NCBI GenBank assembly: GCA_905250075.1 | Contig: CAJNOP010000212.1 | Coordinates: 62,001-126,000, forward strand | Direction of reading: 5' to 3' | Length of the DNA: 64,000 nt | DNA from: Rotaria sp. Silwood1 | Lineage: Eukaryota > Rotifera > Eurotatoria > Philodinida > Philodinidae | Shown here: in pieces, positions 35,761-47,711 of the stretch | Position numbering within the stretch: position 1 is the first letter of the stretch | Layout: each line of letters begins with the position of its first letter | The notes under the pieces: model-generated | Seen by the model: the letters and a program-made list of their open reading frames with translations, nothing else | Database searches by the model: none | Told to the model about the DNA's origin: nothing | Position numbers and translations under genes: made by a program

Positions 35761-37067
35761 CACAATAATATCAACATGATTCCAGTTCACTTTTCCATTT
35801 ATAGAAGAATTCAACACAACAAATTATATTTCACTTACAAGCACATAAAATTTCGTAAATACAATAAAGAAGTAACGTTCGTCTCCATGAATTACTGAAT
35901 TCTTGATTGACTTCGAACTAACCATTATCTCTCATCGCTTGCTAAATTCTATTTTGAGAACTATCGATGAATACGGATGATCATAAAAAACCTGTTTACA
36001 ATATTTCCAGAGAAGACTATTTTGTAAAAATACCGAGCCTTTCTATTTATATTTTCTAATGTTAACCTTTAAAAATCGCTCGCATTCAGTCATTAGCATA
36101 CATACGGTCCCGGATTCCTGACTGCTTGATTCTGCATATGTTGCTTGCATACTTTAAAGTGGTGTTTAATTTTCTTGTTCAAGAAATTCATCATATTACA
36201 AAGAAACCTATGAGAATGAATTTCATATTCTCATGTTGGTGATCAACTCTCTGAAGTGAATGTAATAATAAGATTAATAAACATAAGGCAATAAGGGTTG
36301 ATGTTTTAGGTGGTACAGCGAGAATGATAATCATATATATGCAACACTAATTCTCATGGTCTCTGTTCTAGCTAATTATTTTCTCAGAGTCCACTCGATG
36401 TCATTGATAATTTGAGATAGGGCCTTTGTTTGATAATTATTTGAAGTATCCTGAAATTCGTGTTGTTCGAATTTTTTGAAAAAATAAATTATATATTTTC
36501 CTTTGACTGATATGACTTATGCGAATAAGTATTCTCGTCAGAAGCCAAAACTTAATTATATTTTTGGATCAGCACTCTTCCAATTGAGTCTCATTAAATG
36601 ATTAAAATCTAGGTAAAACTCATCGTATGAATTTGCTGACCCTCTCCTGAAATATATAAAGATGCTGCTGTACTCTAACAGAGAAATGTTGCACTAAATC
36701 TCATCATAGTTACTTGGTCGATGATGTTCCTGGTTATCATACGCAGCAAACCACATTTCCTTCTCATTTTTCTGAAAAGTCTTCTTCAGTATAGGTGACT
36801 AATTCAACTTCGGGTCAGTCTTCAAGGTTATTCTTGGTTTATAATTCTATATTCAGGTGTGTTTATTTCGTATGAAAACTCACATAACCGTAGTCCAAAA
36901 AATCTCGTAATTTCTTAAGGAAACTATTCCATTTGCTTTGAATATAGCTTAAGGCATTCTTATTACAAGACTTTTCAAAGATGTAAAATATTCATTTTCA
37001 CAAACGTTTTCCATGTAGATTAGATTAGTGTAAAACTTAAACAAAAATCTTAATTCAAAATCAGTCG
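35761..37067. other. Intergenic stretch, no genes recognised
   Basis: Sequence between the retroelement remnant and the GC-rich MITE. The first few hundred bases may continue the decayed element (in-frame fragments with many stops), but I cannot identify further motifs. No repeats or splice-defined exons were seen. Confidence 0.4.
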
Positions 37068-37075
37068 ATGTACAC

Positions 37076-37568
37076 CAGAGATGTCCATCGCGGCGCTGCC
37101 GCTGCCGCGGTGGCGGTGGCGGCGCGGCAGCGGCAGGTTTTTAAAAAAAATCACCGCGGCAGCGGCGCGGTAGCGGCAGATGTTTTTAAAAGTCATCGCG
37201 GCAGCGGCGCGGTAGCGGCAGGTTTTTTAAAAAACCATCGCGGCAGCGGCAGGATTTTTTTGGAGGACATTGAAAAACTGTATGAATTTAATAGAATTTC
37301 ACGATTTACAAATGAAACGCCCTGATATTGAATAAATCTGATGGACTAGTACCCATATCTCTGGTCAAATATAGTCACAGCAGTGAAATTAGAAACACTT
37401 TTTTGAAAATCGTCGCGGCAGCGTTTCTTTTATAAGTCATCGCGGTGCGGCAGCGTCGCGGCAACATTTTTTTATAAACCGCCGCGGCGCGGCAGCGGTG
37501 CGGCAGCTTTTTTTTTCTAAGGCCGCGGCGCGGCAGCGGCAGATTTTCAGCCGCGATGGACATCTCTG
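37076..37568. mobile_element. GC-rich hAT-like MITE with 8-bp target duplication
   Basis: The 493-bp element starts CAGAGATGTCCATCGCGGC and ends with its exact reverse complement, a 19-bp terminal repeat. ATGTACAC lies immediately outside both ends (37068-37075 and 37569-37576). An 8-bp duplication with CAG...CTG ends is the hallmark of hAT transposons. The interior consists of degenerate GC-rich units such as CGGCAGCGGCGCGGTAGCGG separated by short A/T runs, in direct orientation on the left and inverted on the right, so the whole can fold on itself. It carries no transposase. Its composition contrasts sharply with the AT-rich surroundings. Confidence 0.87.
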
Positions 37569-37576
37569 ATGTACAC

Positions 37577-39985
37577 CACAAAAATCAAACTGACTAAAGT
37601 AAGTTGCATTAATGTCTCACAGCTGAAGGAAACGCAACAAACTGTCAATAACTCAAATCTGAACTGTGATACCCACTAAATATCGTGAAAAGGTATTAAT
37701 TTTCAAATATTCTAACTTCCACCTTCCTATCTTCTCACGAGTTCGTTCAATGAGTTTTCGTTAATCTTCAGAAATTCATGCTTTTATCTAAAGACATCAT
37801 TATTTCTAGGTCCTATCATGAGAGCTTGTGTATGACTTCGTTATTATATTTGAAATTGCATCAGATGTTTAAAAAAATCCATATATTGTTGAAATCGATG
37901 CTCAACTGAAACGTCAAGGGTAGTTTAAAACCATCCTTCATTTTCTATAGAGCATTTCTAAAACCAGGATTAAAAGTAATTCACCGGATAAAATCTATTG
38001 ATCTATAAAAAACCGTTATTTTATAGTTTCACGACTTTGAAAACTTGCCTTTGACCTTTTTTTTCGCAACAATTAGAACTTTTTGCCTTTTTCAATCATT
38101 ACAAAGAAGTATACGTCTCAATAGATTAAGCGTTAGTCATCATGTGACACAACGGTGGTGACGTTAAACATTATGGAACAAAACAACAGTCAACTAAGCT
38201 AAGTGACATATAGCAAACGGGTAATCAAAGAGCATCATTTCACTAATCGATGAATACTATTCGAGCTACTGCTTACTAGTTGACAAATAAGTGTTGAAAT
38301 TGCTGATAGCAGTACTGTACGCTTGCCTATTTTGCGATTTTTAATCGAGGTAAAGGCTTGTTTGCTACACAATTGTAGCTTTGACAAGACTTCAAACACA
38401 GTGAAGAAATCATGTATCGATACTTTAAGAAAGAAAACAAAACTTCAAAGATTGTTGGGCTTCCTTTTTGATTACCGTTTCTTTTTATATTAAATATAAA
38501 GGCGAGTTGATATTGCTTCTTCGTACAATTTACCCCCAATATAATTTTCACAATAATCACTCCTCGTTATTCAACAATGAAAAATGTGTCTCTTATAGGT
38601 ACATCAACACTACTTTAATAAAAACTTCCTGACTTACGTTTTCCATCATATAAACCTTCTAGATGTTTTACACATTTGCTTTGGAACAATAATTTTTCAG
38701 TTTTTTACTACTCTCACGCATTTTTTCATTTGATCGGATTCGTTTGATAGAGAATTGTTTTATGTAACACAGTGTTCTGAAACATTTGTTCTGTGAAGCT
38801 TCCTAATCAGCAGCTAGTTACGCGTTGGCGCCACTCACGACTAGCCGCTCTCGTATTAAAGTCTACATTCCTGAAATATTACTCTCTTTTATTCATAATT
38901 CATTCAAGTTGCACAATAGCGTCTTGCACACAATTATTGTATTATCTACCATAGGATTCTCAATTGAAAAAATGAAAATACTTAGGGCTATTGTGCAAGA
39001 ATCGATGAATATAATACGCTACATCAATGTTTAAGAAACATCAGTATGGACTAGTGACCGTGAAGGTGGCTGGGGTTTGGTCACGGGCAGTCATGAGGAA
39101 CTACAACAGTCGAAGACATCCAGGGGTTCAGCACTGAGGAAGGATAGGGAATCTTCGCCAGACTATCTCTCCTCTCCTGACCATCACTTTTAATAAAATA
39201 CGGAAACTTTGCAATAGCTCTGTCTTGCAGTTTTTTATATTGAGGTACCAAAAAGAAGAGCCGTGACTCACGGCCACGGTCACGAGTTAGGCTCACAGTG
39301 ACCGTAACCAAAAAAGTTGATCACGCCGGGTATCGGTGTGAACAAACAACTGATTGCTCAGCGTCAACGAAAAAAAAAATCAACACCGATGATGCATACG
39401 AAGTGAACTTATCCTCCTGGCTCCATTCCAACATGAAAATTCTCATTGGGTTTAAAGTCATACACGAAAAAAATGTGGCTTCATGAAATACCTTGCTGAA
39501 AAAATGATTAGACGAAACTTACAAATAGAAAACAGTTTAGATGCTGAAATTTCAGCCACTAAAAATAGAGTTGTTTGAGGATTCGATAGCACGAGCATTT
39601 CATTCAAGAAGATCCGAATGGTGAAAAACCAAATTGAACGGAACAAAAATACTCAGAACGTGCGATTGACTGAATTCCGAGCATGAAAAGACCTGATTGG
39701 CTGATAGCTAGATATCATAAACATCTGACTGGATGAAGATAAAGTACAATGTAGTTAAAAATTCAGATACCTTTCTATAACCTGTACGATAAAAAGTGAA
39801 CACGTGACTTTACACGTGCATGCAAACAAACGAACGCACGCACATAGACAAACGCACTTTATTTCACATGAGCTTTTCTTCAGTCAAGAGAATCAAAGTA
39901 CTAAAAAGGAAATTCAAGAAGCTCAACATACAGTTATTTTTTCTCATACCTGAACAAATTACAGTCTTACCCTAACGCATAAATA
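37577..39985. other. Intergenic stretch with small inverted motifs
   Basis: No gene is recognised. Near 38905-39005 TTGCACAATAGC and GCTATTGTGCAA form an inverted pair inside a 69-codon frame (38825-39034). At about 39050-39315 a GC-richer patch carries repeated GTGACCGT/CACGGTCACG motifs in both orientations, such as CCGTGACTCACGGCCACGG. These could be parts of small decayed elements. Confidence 0.4.
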
Positions 39986-39989
39986 GAAA

Positions 39990-40290
39990 TAAGAAAAGAC
40001 GTAATTTTTTATCAAATTGAATGTGAGTGTGGAGCGACGTATACCCGAGAAACAAAAGTTGTATTAAATGCTCGAATTAAACAAAATAAAAGATTAATCA
40101 ATAAAGATGAAAAATAATCAAGGACACTTCTTCAAATTAGCGACATCCTTACCTCATTCAATACACGTAGACAAAGAAAAGAATATATATCTATATTGGT
40201 TACTCCTTTTTGATCAATCAGCATGAAAGAACGAGAGGTGGCGTACATAATTGCTTTATAAATACATGGAACAGTCATCATCTCAAAACG
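39990..40290 (+). pseudogene. Decayed GIY-YIG endonuclease end of a Penelope-like element
   Basis: The plus strand reads IFYQIECECGATYTRETKVV followed by LNARIKQNKR. This is the layout of the GIY-YIG nuclease at the C terminus of endonuclease-bearing Penelope-like elements (family pattern: hydrophobic-Y-x-I-x-C-x-C-G-x-x-Y-I-G-E-T then R-I-x-x-H-K). Here the expected IG before ET is TR and the histidine after RIK is N. After a stop, HFFKLATSLPHSIHVDKEKN and, in another frame, MKEREVAYIIAL fit the family C-terminal segment. The copy is disrupted and inactive. It lies about 4 kb downstream of the reverse transcriptase remnant on the same strand, but I cannot tell whether both come from one insertion. 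Confidence 0.55.
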
Positions 40291-42386
40291 GACAATCCAA
40301 TTATATACCTATAGGTTTCAGTTTAGTATATCAACAGTACTCTTTTTCATATCATTTCACTGTAATTCTTCAATTATTAACGATGACATATTCTCCATTA
40401 CCTTCACTTGATGATTTAACTAGTCGTAAGTAGAATGAATTAACTTCAACCATCGAAAAAAAAACAATTGATTTTTGTCAACGAGTTGGTTGACTACATA
40501 AATAAATAGGTGAACCATGTCCAAAATTGCACGGTACTTGTTATTTAGATGTTTGTGCAAAATCAGCCGATGAATAACAGTTGCATGGTCGGACGCACAA
40601 GTTTTCTCATTCTTCATGTGAAATCACTTTTTTTTCACAGACTCGGCTTGAATTATTATAAATATTGGATTTAATGGTGCATTGATTTCAAGGATTATAT
40701 TTCCATAGATATATTTAACAACATATTAATATATTAGGTGATGCAACTATTGTCGACTAGGAAAATTTAATAAGTGACTTATACGTGAAATATATTATTC
40801 GTCACTCTTTACTTATTGGTAGAGTCAATCATGTAGTTGAAGTCAAAAAAAGTGCATAGACCAAACAAAAATAAAATCGGCGTCGTCAACTTGGTACTCA
40901 ATGAGTATTTTGAGGTATTGATCGTGATACTCGTGAGTATTATGCCATAATTGTAGATCGACTTGATGCAGCCGTATTGCTTCGAATTACTCATTGATTC
41001 ATTTTGCCTGGTATAATGATTTATACTACTAAATGGCATGATTATGATCTAATTAACAACGGCATTAATGGTCTTGCTCGTCATATTCATCAAACAGTTA
41101 ATCATTCAGTTAATTTCGTCGACTTAACAACATTGGTACATACACAAAACATGGAAACTATGTTTATGATAAAAAAATTCAAACAAAAATGACAAGAGCC
41201 AATAACGTTCATAATTAGATACGCACACGAATGAGTTTATGTGGCGTCATTGATTCTGTTAGCGTCCTTTCGAGAACCTAGTTCTTATTATCCTAGAGAA
41301 AGATGCAATAGTATAAGTAACTATCAGGTAAGTATGTGATAATTTTTTCTTTATTTCTTTATTTATTTTTTCTTTATCATCTTTTTCTCTTGCTTTGCTT
41401 TTCATTTTGGATTTATCTTCATCTGTGTCTATCACAAGATGTCTTTTTCTCTCCGTTTAGTTCTCTTTTTTTTAAAATAAATGTCTTTCAGTATGCAGCA
41501 TCGATGGAACTGAATTAGCAGCAATCGTCATATTGACTATAAAATAGAATGATTTGTATTCATATTCGAATGAGTAGAAACAAGAGTAACCAAGATTAAA
41601 TGAACATTTATTTGTCGAATTTTATCACGTAACTTTTTTGATGATCAAAAAAGTCAAATTTTTACCCTTGTATCCGTAGGTCAACGTAAATTAGTAGAGA
41701 GAATATTGTAGCTAATTATATGCATAGTAAACAACATTAAGCATTTTCCAATGAAGAAGTTCTTTTTAGTGTATTGAAATGAATGATTAGAGTATAAAAA
41801 TTGAACGAAAGGACATGAACTAGAATTCACTGTAATCCTTTATAAAGTAGAATCGGAATGAAAATGGAGCAACATGTCTGCTTAAATGAATACTTTTGAA
41901 AGTTTTTGTCTCAACTGACATTCTCATTCACGTGAAATGAGAAAAAAAAATGCCGTGCATAGTTCTGAATACCCTACTGAATGCATGCACCACACAATTG
42001 TTTACCGTTATCCTTGATTTTTGCATTGCATCGTTTGTGAAAGTGATTAGATTTCTTCAGGCAAACACGTAAATGACAAGGGACCATGTTCTACATGTTT
42101 AGTAGTATTTCTCATCATTTTTTCTAGAAACAAAAAGCTACAGACAGCCAGTCAATATTCAGAATATGTTTGATTGCTGTTTACATGTTAGCTGTAACCA
42201 GGTCATTCCGTTTCTAAATCAAATCGCACAATTTTCTAGGTATTATTTTAGAATAGACTTTTTAACACCTCATTTATCAATATTTGAAACTCCACGAACA
42301 TTTTTTTTATAATAACGTCATTATTGATAGTCATCGAGATAAGTACTGATTTCATCGTTGGACTTATGAGTCGATGATGTCCTTCA
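40291..42386. other. Stretch upstream of the potassium channel with possible pseudogene debris
   Basis: Around 40930-41190 the plus strand has coding-like pieces interrupted by stops, including YYAIIVDRLDAAVLLRITH and LINNGINGLARHIHQTVNHS followed by VNFVDLTTLVHTQNM. The second piece resembles the region before the catalytic Asp/His block of SGNH hydrolases, but only weakly. A cysteine-containing fragment (GEPCPKLHGTCYLDVC) lies near 40511-40558. From 41200 to 42386 I see nothing recognisable apart from T-rich runs. Confidence 0.3.
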
Positions 42387-44418
42387 ATGACTTCAGTCGG
42401 ACCAACATTGACTACAATGAATCATCGTGTTTCTGAGATCCAACCAAGTATTGAACACATCGAAAGTCATACTCAAGTATCACTACGGTCTGTGTCAGTA
42501 ATTATGGCACGTTGTCCACAAGTATCTATCCATTCTCGACGATCATCAAAACAAAGTAACGAGACAATAAGTGAAAATAAGCTTCGTCAGAAATCTACTG
42601 AGAAACGAAGATTCGGCAAAGCGTTGTCAATGACGTTGGTGAGTTATCGACTATGCAGACGGAAAAAGTTACATGAACGATGGTGAGAAATCTCTTTGTA
42701 TTGATAGAATTTAATTGTTTTCGCTCGTATAGTTGTCTAGTGAATGATATGATGTGTGTTCTTGGTCTCTTAGGTATCATTCTTATGATTCTTGATAATG
42801 AATTGACTTTTGCACATATTGATCATCACGATACAATCTTTAATTGGTTCGTCAAATTAACAATTACAATATCAACCGTTTTCCTTATTGGTCTTGTTCT
42901 GTATTATCATTATTACGACATTAGTCTTTATTGTGTTAATAACTCCATTGAGCACTGGTGTGTGGGATTAACAGGTAGAAAAATAGTACTAATTGTGCTG
43001 GAAATAGTGATCTGTGCTGTTCATCCTATTCCTCGACATTTTCCTATCGATCAATATCCAAGAGATGTGAGAAATAATGCTAATTCGACAAAATTCTATC
43101 AGTCTACACCAATACCGATCTCCTTAACATATGTACCTGTTGATGTTGCGCTTGGATTACCGAGTAAGTCTGTAATTTCATTCTGAAGAACTCAATAATC
43201 AGTGATACGTTTCGATAGTGTTTGCTCGTCTTTATCTATGTTGTCGTTTCATCACCTTTCATTCCCATTTGGTTCGAGATACATCATCACAATCACTTGG
43301 TTATCTCAATAAAATATCTATCAATTTCGTATTTGTCATTAAAACTTATTTTGAACAATCACCAATACGTTGTTTGGTCATATTTTGTACTCTAGTCTTT
43401 TTGATTGGGAGCTGGTCATTGCGTGCATGTGACTTTAAATCTAATAATGAACACATATCGATATTTGATGCTATGTGGTTCTTTATTGTAACATTTACTA
43501 CTGTAGGTATGTATCTGATTGAAAGTTTACAGAGAACAAATAAAAAGAACAAGATAGTTCTTATTTTTAGGCTATGGTGATGTAACACCTGCAACCTATT
43601 GTGGACGAAGTAAGTCAAATTTCATCTATAAAATATTTTTTCATCGATCAGTTTTCAAATGAATAAAATGAATTCTATTATTTGTGTACTAGCATCGATA
43701 ATCATTTATCTTTACTTATGAAATTTGATTCTTTCAAAACAGTTTTTGATGAATCGTTATCGAAACGTCAAAAAAAGAAAAGAATAAGTTTATGAGAAAA
43801 GCATTTCGCTTTAGAAATATATTCATTTTTGTTGATAACAATGCTAATTTATGTCAGATTGATTTTGATAATATGAACGTCTCGTCTCTATTTGATTTAT
43901 TATAATTATTAGGTGTGGCTACCATAGCATGTATAGTTGGTATTTTAGTTTCTGCTCTTCTTATTGCTGTTATCTCACAAAAACTTGTGCTGTCTCGTTG
44001 GGAAAGATATGTTCATAATTTTGTCTTGAACATTGAATTAGCCAAAGCACACAGACATCAAGCGGCAAATGTTATCATATATGCATGGAAAATGGGACGC
44101 TTTACAAAAATGAATAAATATAGATCTATTCAGTATATTGAAGCACAACAAGCATTCTTCAGATCAATAGATGCCATTAAACGTATCAAACAAAAGCAAC
44201 GTACATTAGCTGATAATAATGTGGGTCTAGCGGAATTGTTGAGAGCTCAACGTGATACAAGTGCTACAATCGATCAATCAATGCAACAGATGGTTACAAT
44301 GAGACGAAAAATAGATACTGTTGAGAAAAAACTTGATAATGTAAATCAAACAATACAAATGATACAGCGCACGCTGAGTCACTTATTAGATAGAAGTATA
44401 CAGTCGGAAAGCGTCTAG
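42387..44418 (+). CDS. Small-conductance calcium-activated potassium channel (SK/KCNN type)
   Basis: Five exons (42387-42682, 42733-43163, 43219-43506, 43571-43609, 43913-44418) join in phase to 519 residues. SK channels open when calcium-loaded calmodulin binds their C terminus. Visible parts: a cytoplasmic N terminus of about 100 residues; S1 (CVLGLLGIILMILDNELTF); S2 with STVFLIGLVLYYH; S3 with LEIVICAVHPIP, a hallmark of the family; S4 starting MFARLYL with few charges; S5 with GSWSLRACD; the pore AMWFFIVTFTTVGYGDV; S6 (VGILVSALLIAVISQKL); then WERYVHNFVLNIELAKAHRH of the calmodulin-binding domain and a C-terminal coiled coil. The selectivity filter GYGD is split by an intron after the first base of the glycine codon, and the next exon is only 39 bases. 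The start follows an in-frame stop; an extra upstream 5' exon cannot be excluded. Confidence 0.93.
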
Positions 44419-44434
44419 AGTTCATCTGTTTTTA

Positions 44435-44440
44435 AATAAA
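44435..44440 (+). terminator. Polyadenylation signal of the SK channel gene
   Basis: AATAAA about 17 bases after the TAG stop of the channel gene, in the correct orientation. Close spacing is usual in compact genomes. Confidence 0.5.
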
Positions 44441-47400
44441 ACATGACTAATTGTACTAGCTGTTTGGAAACAGTTGTTCTTATTAAAATTCATGTTATTG
44501 ATAGAGATGCATTTGTCTGTGGTATTTTTTGCCAAAAGTATGCTTCACGGAAAAGCGTGTTGTCGAAGAAATAATTTGGAAATGTAACGATTATAATCAG
44601 TTTTCCATTAGTAGCTTCAGTGATAATCGACTGTTTATTGATACAATCTATGGTTAAATTTCTAGATCAGTATTTGATTACGTGTTTATTGAACTAGTAT
44701 TACACTAAATATGACAGCTCACGACTGGATTCGAAAATTTTCACTGCAGATCAAAGATTAAAGCGGAAGATCCTACCTCTAGTCATATTAAACTATGCAT
44801 AAAGAAATAAGGACCAATCAAACAGCTTTCGAAAAAGTGCGCTTCTTCTTATAAATTTATTAGCCTAGTCAATATTGGTCACGATCAAGAGTAACGCAGA
44901 GAAATTGTCAAAAATGACAAAAAGGGATGTCAAATAAAACCTCAATCAAAGTCTATTGGGAACTTACATTGATAGAAAATGTGTAGAATATTAGAAGAGA
45001 GAATGCCACAGGAACTATCGTAACAGTGAAGTAATTTGTAGGAAAAATCCAATATGGTATCTTTAGGTCTGTGTTGCAATAATAAACTGGAGTTCGACGC
45101 ACCATTCACAGTCGCCTTCTACAAACAGAAAATTATTAGTTTAACCGTCGATCACCATTTACATAACTTTTCACCGCATTATGCATATTCTAACCGACGC
45201 AACAAAACAAATCAGTTTTTAACAAAAAAATTGTGTTTCATACAGAACTCCATCATGACTGCAGTTATTTAGGTACGAAAATTTTAGCGATTACCGACTA
45301 GAATATTATATGCAACCTTGCCAAAATAAAAGAATACAGAGAATACATAGGATGCATTCTAGGGTTTGTAGGATGTGTTGTCTTTGGACAGTTTGCTGCA
45401 TAGTAGAAGATAATTATACCTGACTGTTAGACAAGTGGTATATATGCTTATATATCAAAAACTGTTGAGATTCTGTGAGAATCTTTAGAAACGTCTTTAA
45501 ATGATCAACCTTATCGGGATCACTTCGATCCAAACAATAGATGGCAGATCTTGCGGCATCTGAAGTCCATGATTCCCATTGATTTTTCGAATTTTTAAAA
45601 ATTCCTTTGTATTCCTTGGCATTGCTCGAAATTCGCAGCAAATTTCTAAGAAAATGTCTAGAGACACCATCTGCGTCAAAACATTTTTTCTTGTTGGTAT
45701 CTCTTTTCATATCTTTTCACTTGTCATCAGCTCTCAATATTTGTATGCATCGATGGTTCGTTAATTTTCTTTTGTTGTGTTGTGATTCATGAGATTGCGT
45801 TATCTCTATATTTGAGTTTTGATTGAGCCAGTGTTCCCCTTTATCTATGACATTTTTATGTGTGAATGTAACATACAAGAAAATGACATCAAGCTTACAG
45901 CACTATATTTATTCTGCGTCAATTGCACAAGAAGAAAACAATTTCCACCTACTCTTTTTTCGTTTCTCTGTTCCTTATTTGATAATATTAGTTTACCAAA
46001 TGTCATTAAAAATTGTTCATTGAAATAAGTCTCCATGGAAATTATTATCTTAATGGTCAATACTGTTTTTAAAAATGAATGATTGTATTTTAGTTTCTGT
46101 ACTTTGTGAATCAGACAGTGCACAAGTTATTTTTGCTTGACAAGTCTGAAATTGTCTCTGATATATGTGTACTAAAGCTATTGTCTAGGCAGACACACTG
46201 AGTAAATTGAAACTTAGGCACATCGCATCCAGCAGATAACACATTGGGTTAAACTGTTCAAACATCCTGGCCAAGTACTGCCAACCTAGCACACGTGGAA
46301 GACGCTAGTTTTCGTCAAGCAATATTAGTTTTCCTCATCAAGTCACAATAATCTAATTTTCATCACAAAATTTTCTTTGCTTTTGGGACAAGTAATAAAT
46401 AATACTGAGATATGTCTTTATGAAGCGAATCGGCTACAAATATTGACAAAGGTTGAAAACAAGGTCATAGTTCTTAAAGTTGAGAGTGTAACTGAGTCTG
46501 AATCATGCTGAATCGAAATAGGAAATCTTAAATTAGTTTAGTAGAGCTATTGTAGATACTGTTCAGATTTTTGATAGGTGAAGAAGAACTTGAGAGAAAC
46601 AAAAGAAGAAGAATATTTCGCTTATGGCAGCGGCTAAGAGTATGAAAAACGCAACAAAGATTCAGTGCGAAGTAATTATATCAGTTTTTGTTAAATTTTC
46701 ACATTTTTTTCATATTGATTTTTGTTAAATTTGTTTTCTTTTACTTAAAGTCAGAGATAGCCTTGAAAAACTTGATGGTAATGAAGATAATTGACCGTGC
46801 TGATTATGAATACACCTTTTTCACTCAGTGAGAACTCATGCTTGAAATCTGTCTGGAATAATATGCTTCCATCAGTTATATCTGTTGTGACTTGCTAGTG
46901 TTTATTATTCATTTTTCTTTTGCGCACTTTCAAGAGAAGTATCAAGTGAACTTGTCAGGTTGATGATGAATATGTCACGCTATAAGTATACACGGCTGTA
47001 ATGTCGTGAAAGTGTGATAGAAGCTTTGGCTTTATGGTTGAAAATGAGTGTATTCTGTTTTTAACATTGAAATATTTGCGGTTTTTTTTGTCTGAAAGCA
47101 TTTCTTATTCACCATCACCGTTACATCCTCATTTACATCGTCCCATCAATCACTATCCTCATTCTCATGCCATACCAATACGCTCATCTAGCATACCCTC
47201 CTGGATATCCACTTACAACTTTGCCGGCATTGAATTCGAATGTGTATGAACGATAGTCAAGATATTGAATCGATAATAACGGTGACGATAAGCACGAATC
47301 TGAAATGTCTAGTATTTTTGATCGACAATGTATCCGATATTCGAGGCATTTGATACATACTTATACTTATTATGGGAAGTATAAAAGAAAAAGAACGATT

Positions 47401-47711
47401 ATCTTCATAATTGTGGTAGCATTCAACTTTATATTGAGAAACGATTGAGACTATCTCGTAGTAAAATACTTTTGTTAGAATGCTATGACAAAATATTCTC
47501 TTGACTCATAGTTGATCCATGAAAGAAATACAGAACAGCATTGATTCGTAACAAGGTATGCTGCAAACTCTAGTTAAAAAACATCTTTTCTTCTAGACTT
47601 TCTGAACTATAATATGATTTTTCGATATGATAAGGTCAGTTATGGTGAATAAGTAGATTGGAAAACTAGATCAAGGTTAGTCTTGTAGATTAAATGAGTT
47701 CATTCACTGAC
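44441..47711. other. Intergenic stretch, mostly featureless
   Basis: Between the SK channel and the FAD oxidoreductase. Apart from the minus-strand frame at 45420-45710 (listed separately) I see only short, overlapping frames on both strands (plus 45054-45272, 45579-46028, 47034-47249) without recognisable motifs. No repeats or RNA genes were spotted. Confidence 0.4.
45420..45710 (-). CDS. Possible exon or gene fragment of unknown function
   Basis: This minus-strand frame starts with ATG at 45710 and continues 97 codons to a GT donor-like site (CAGTCAG followed by gtataatt). It includes NQWESWTSDAARSAIYCLDR and KTFLKILTESQQFLIYKHIY. The composition is soluble, helical and protein-like, unlike most chance frames here. 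I do not recognise a family and could not find a matching next exon, so this may be a real small gene, a fragment or chance. Confidence 0.22.

Noticed and set aside
37068..37325. Ala/Gly/Arg-rich 85-codon frame
   Set aside because: It starts in the target duplication of the GC-rich MITE and consists of its CGG/GCG repeats.
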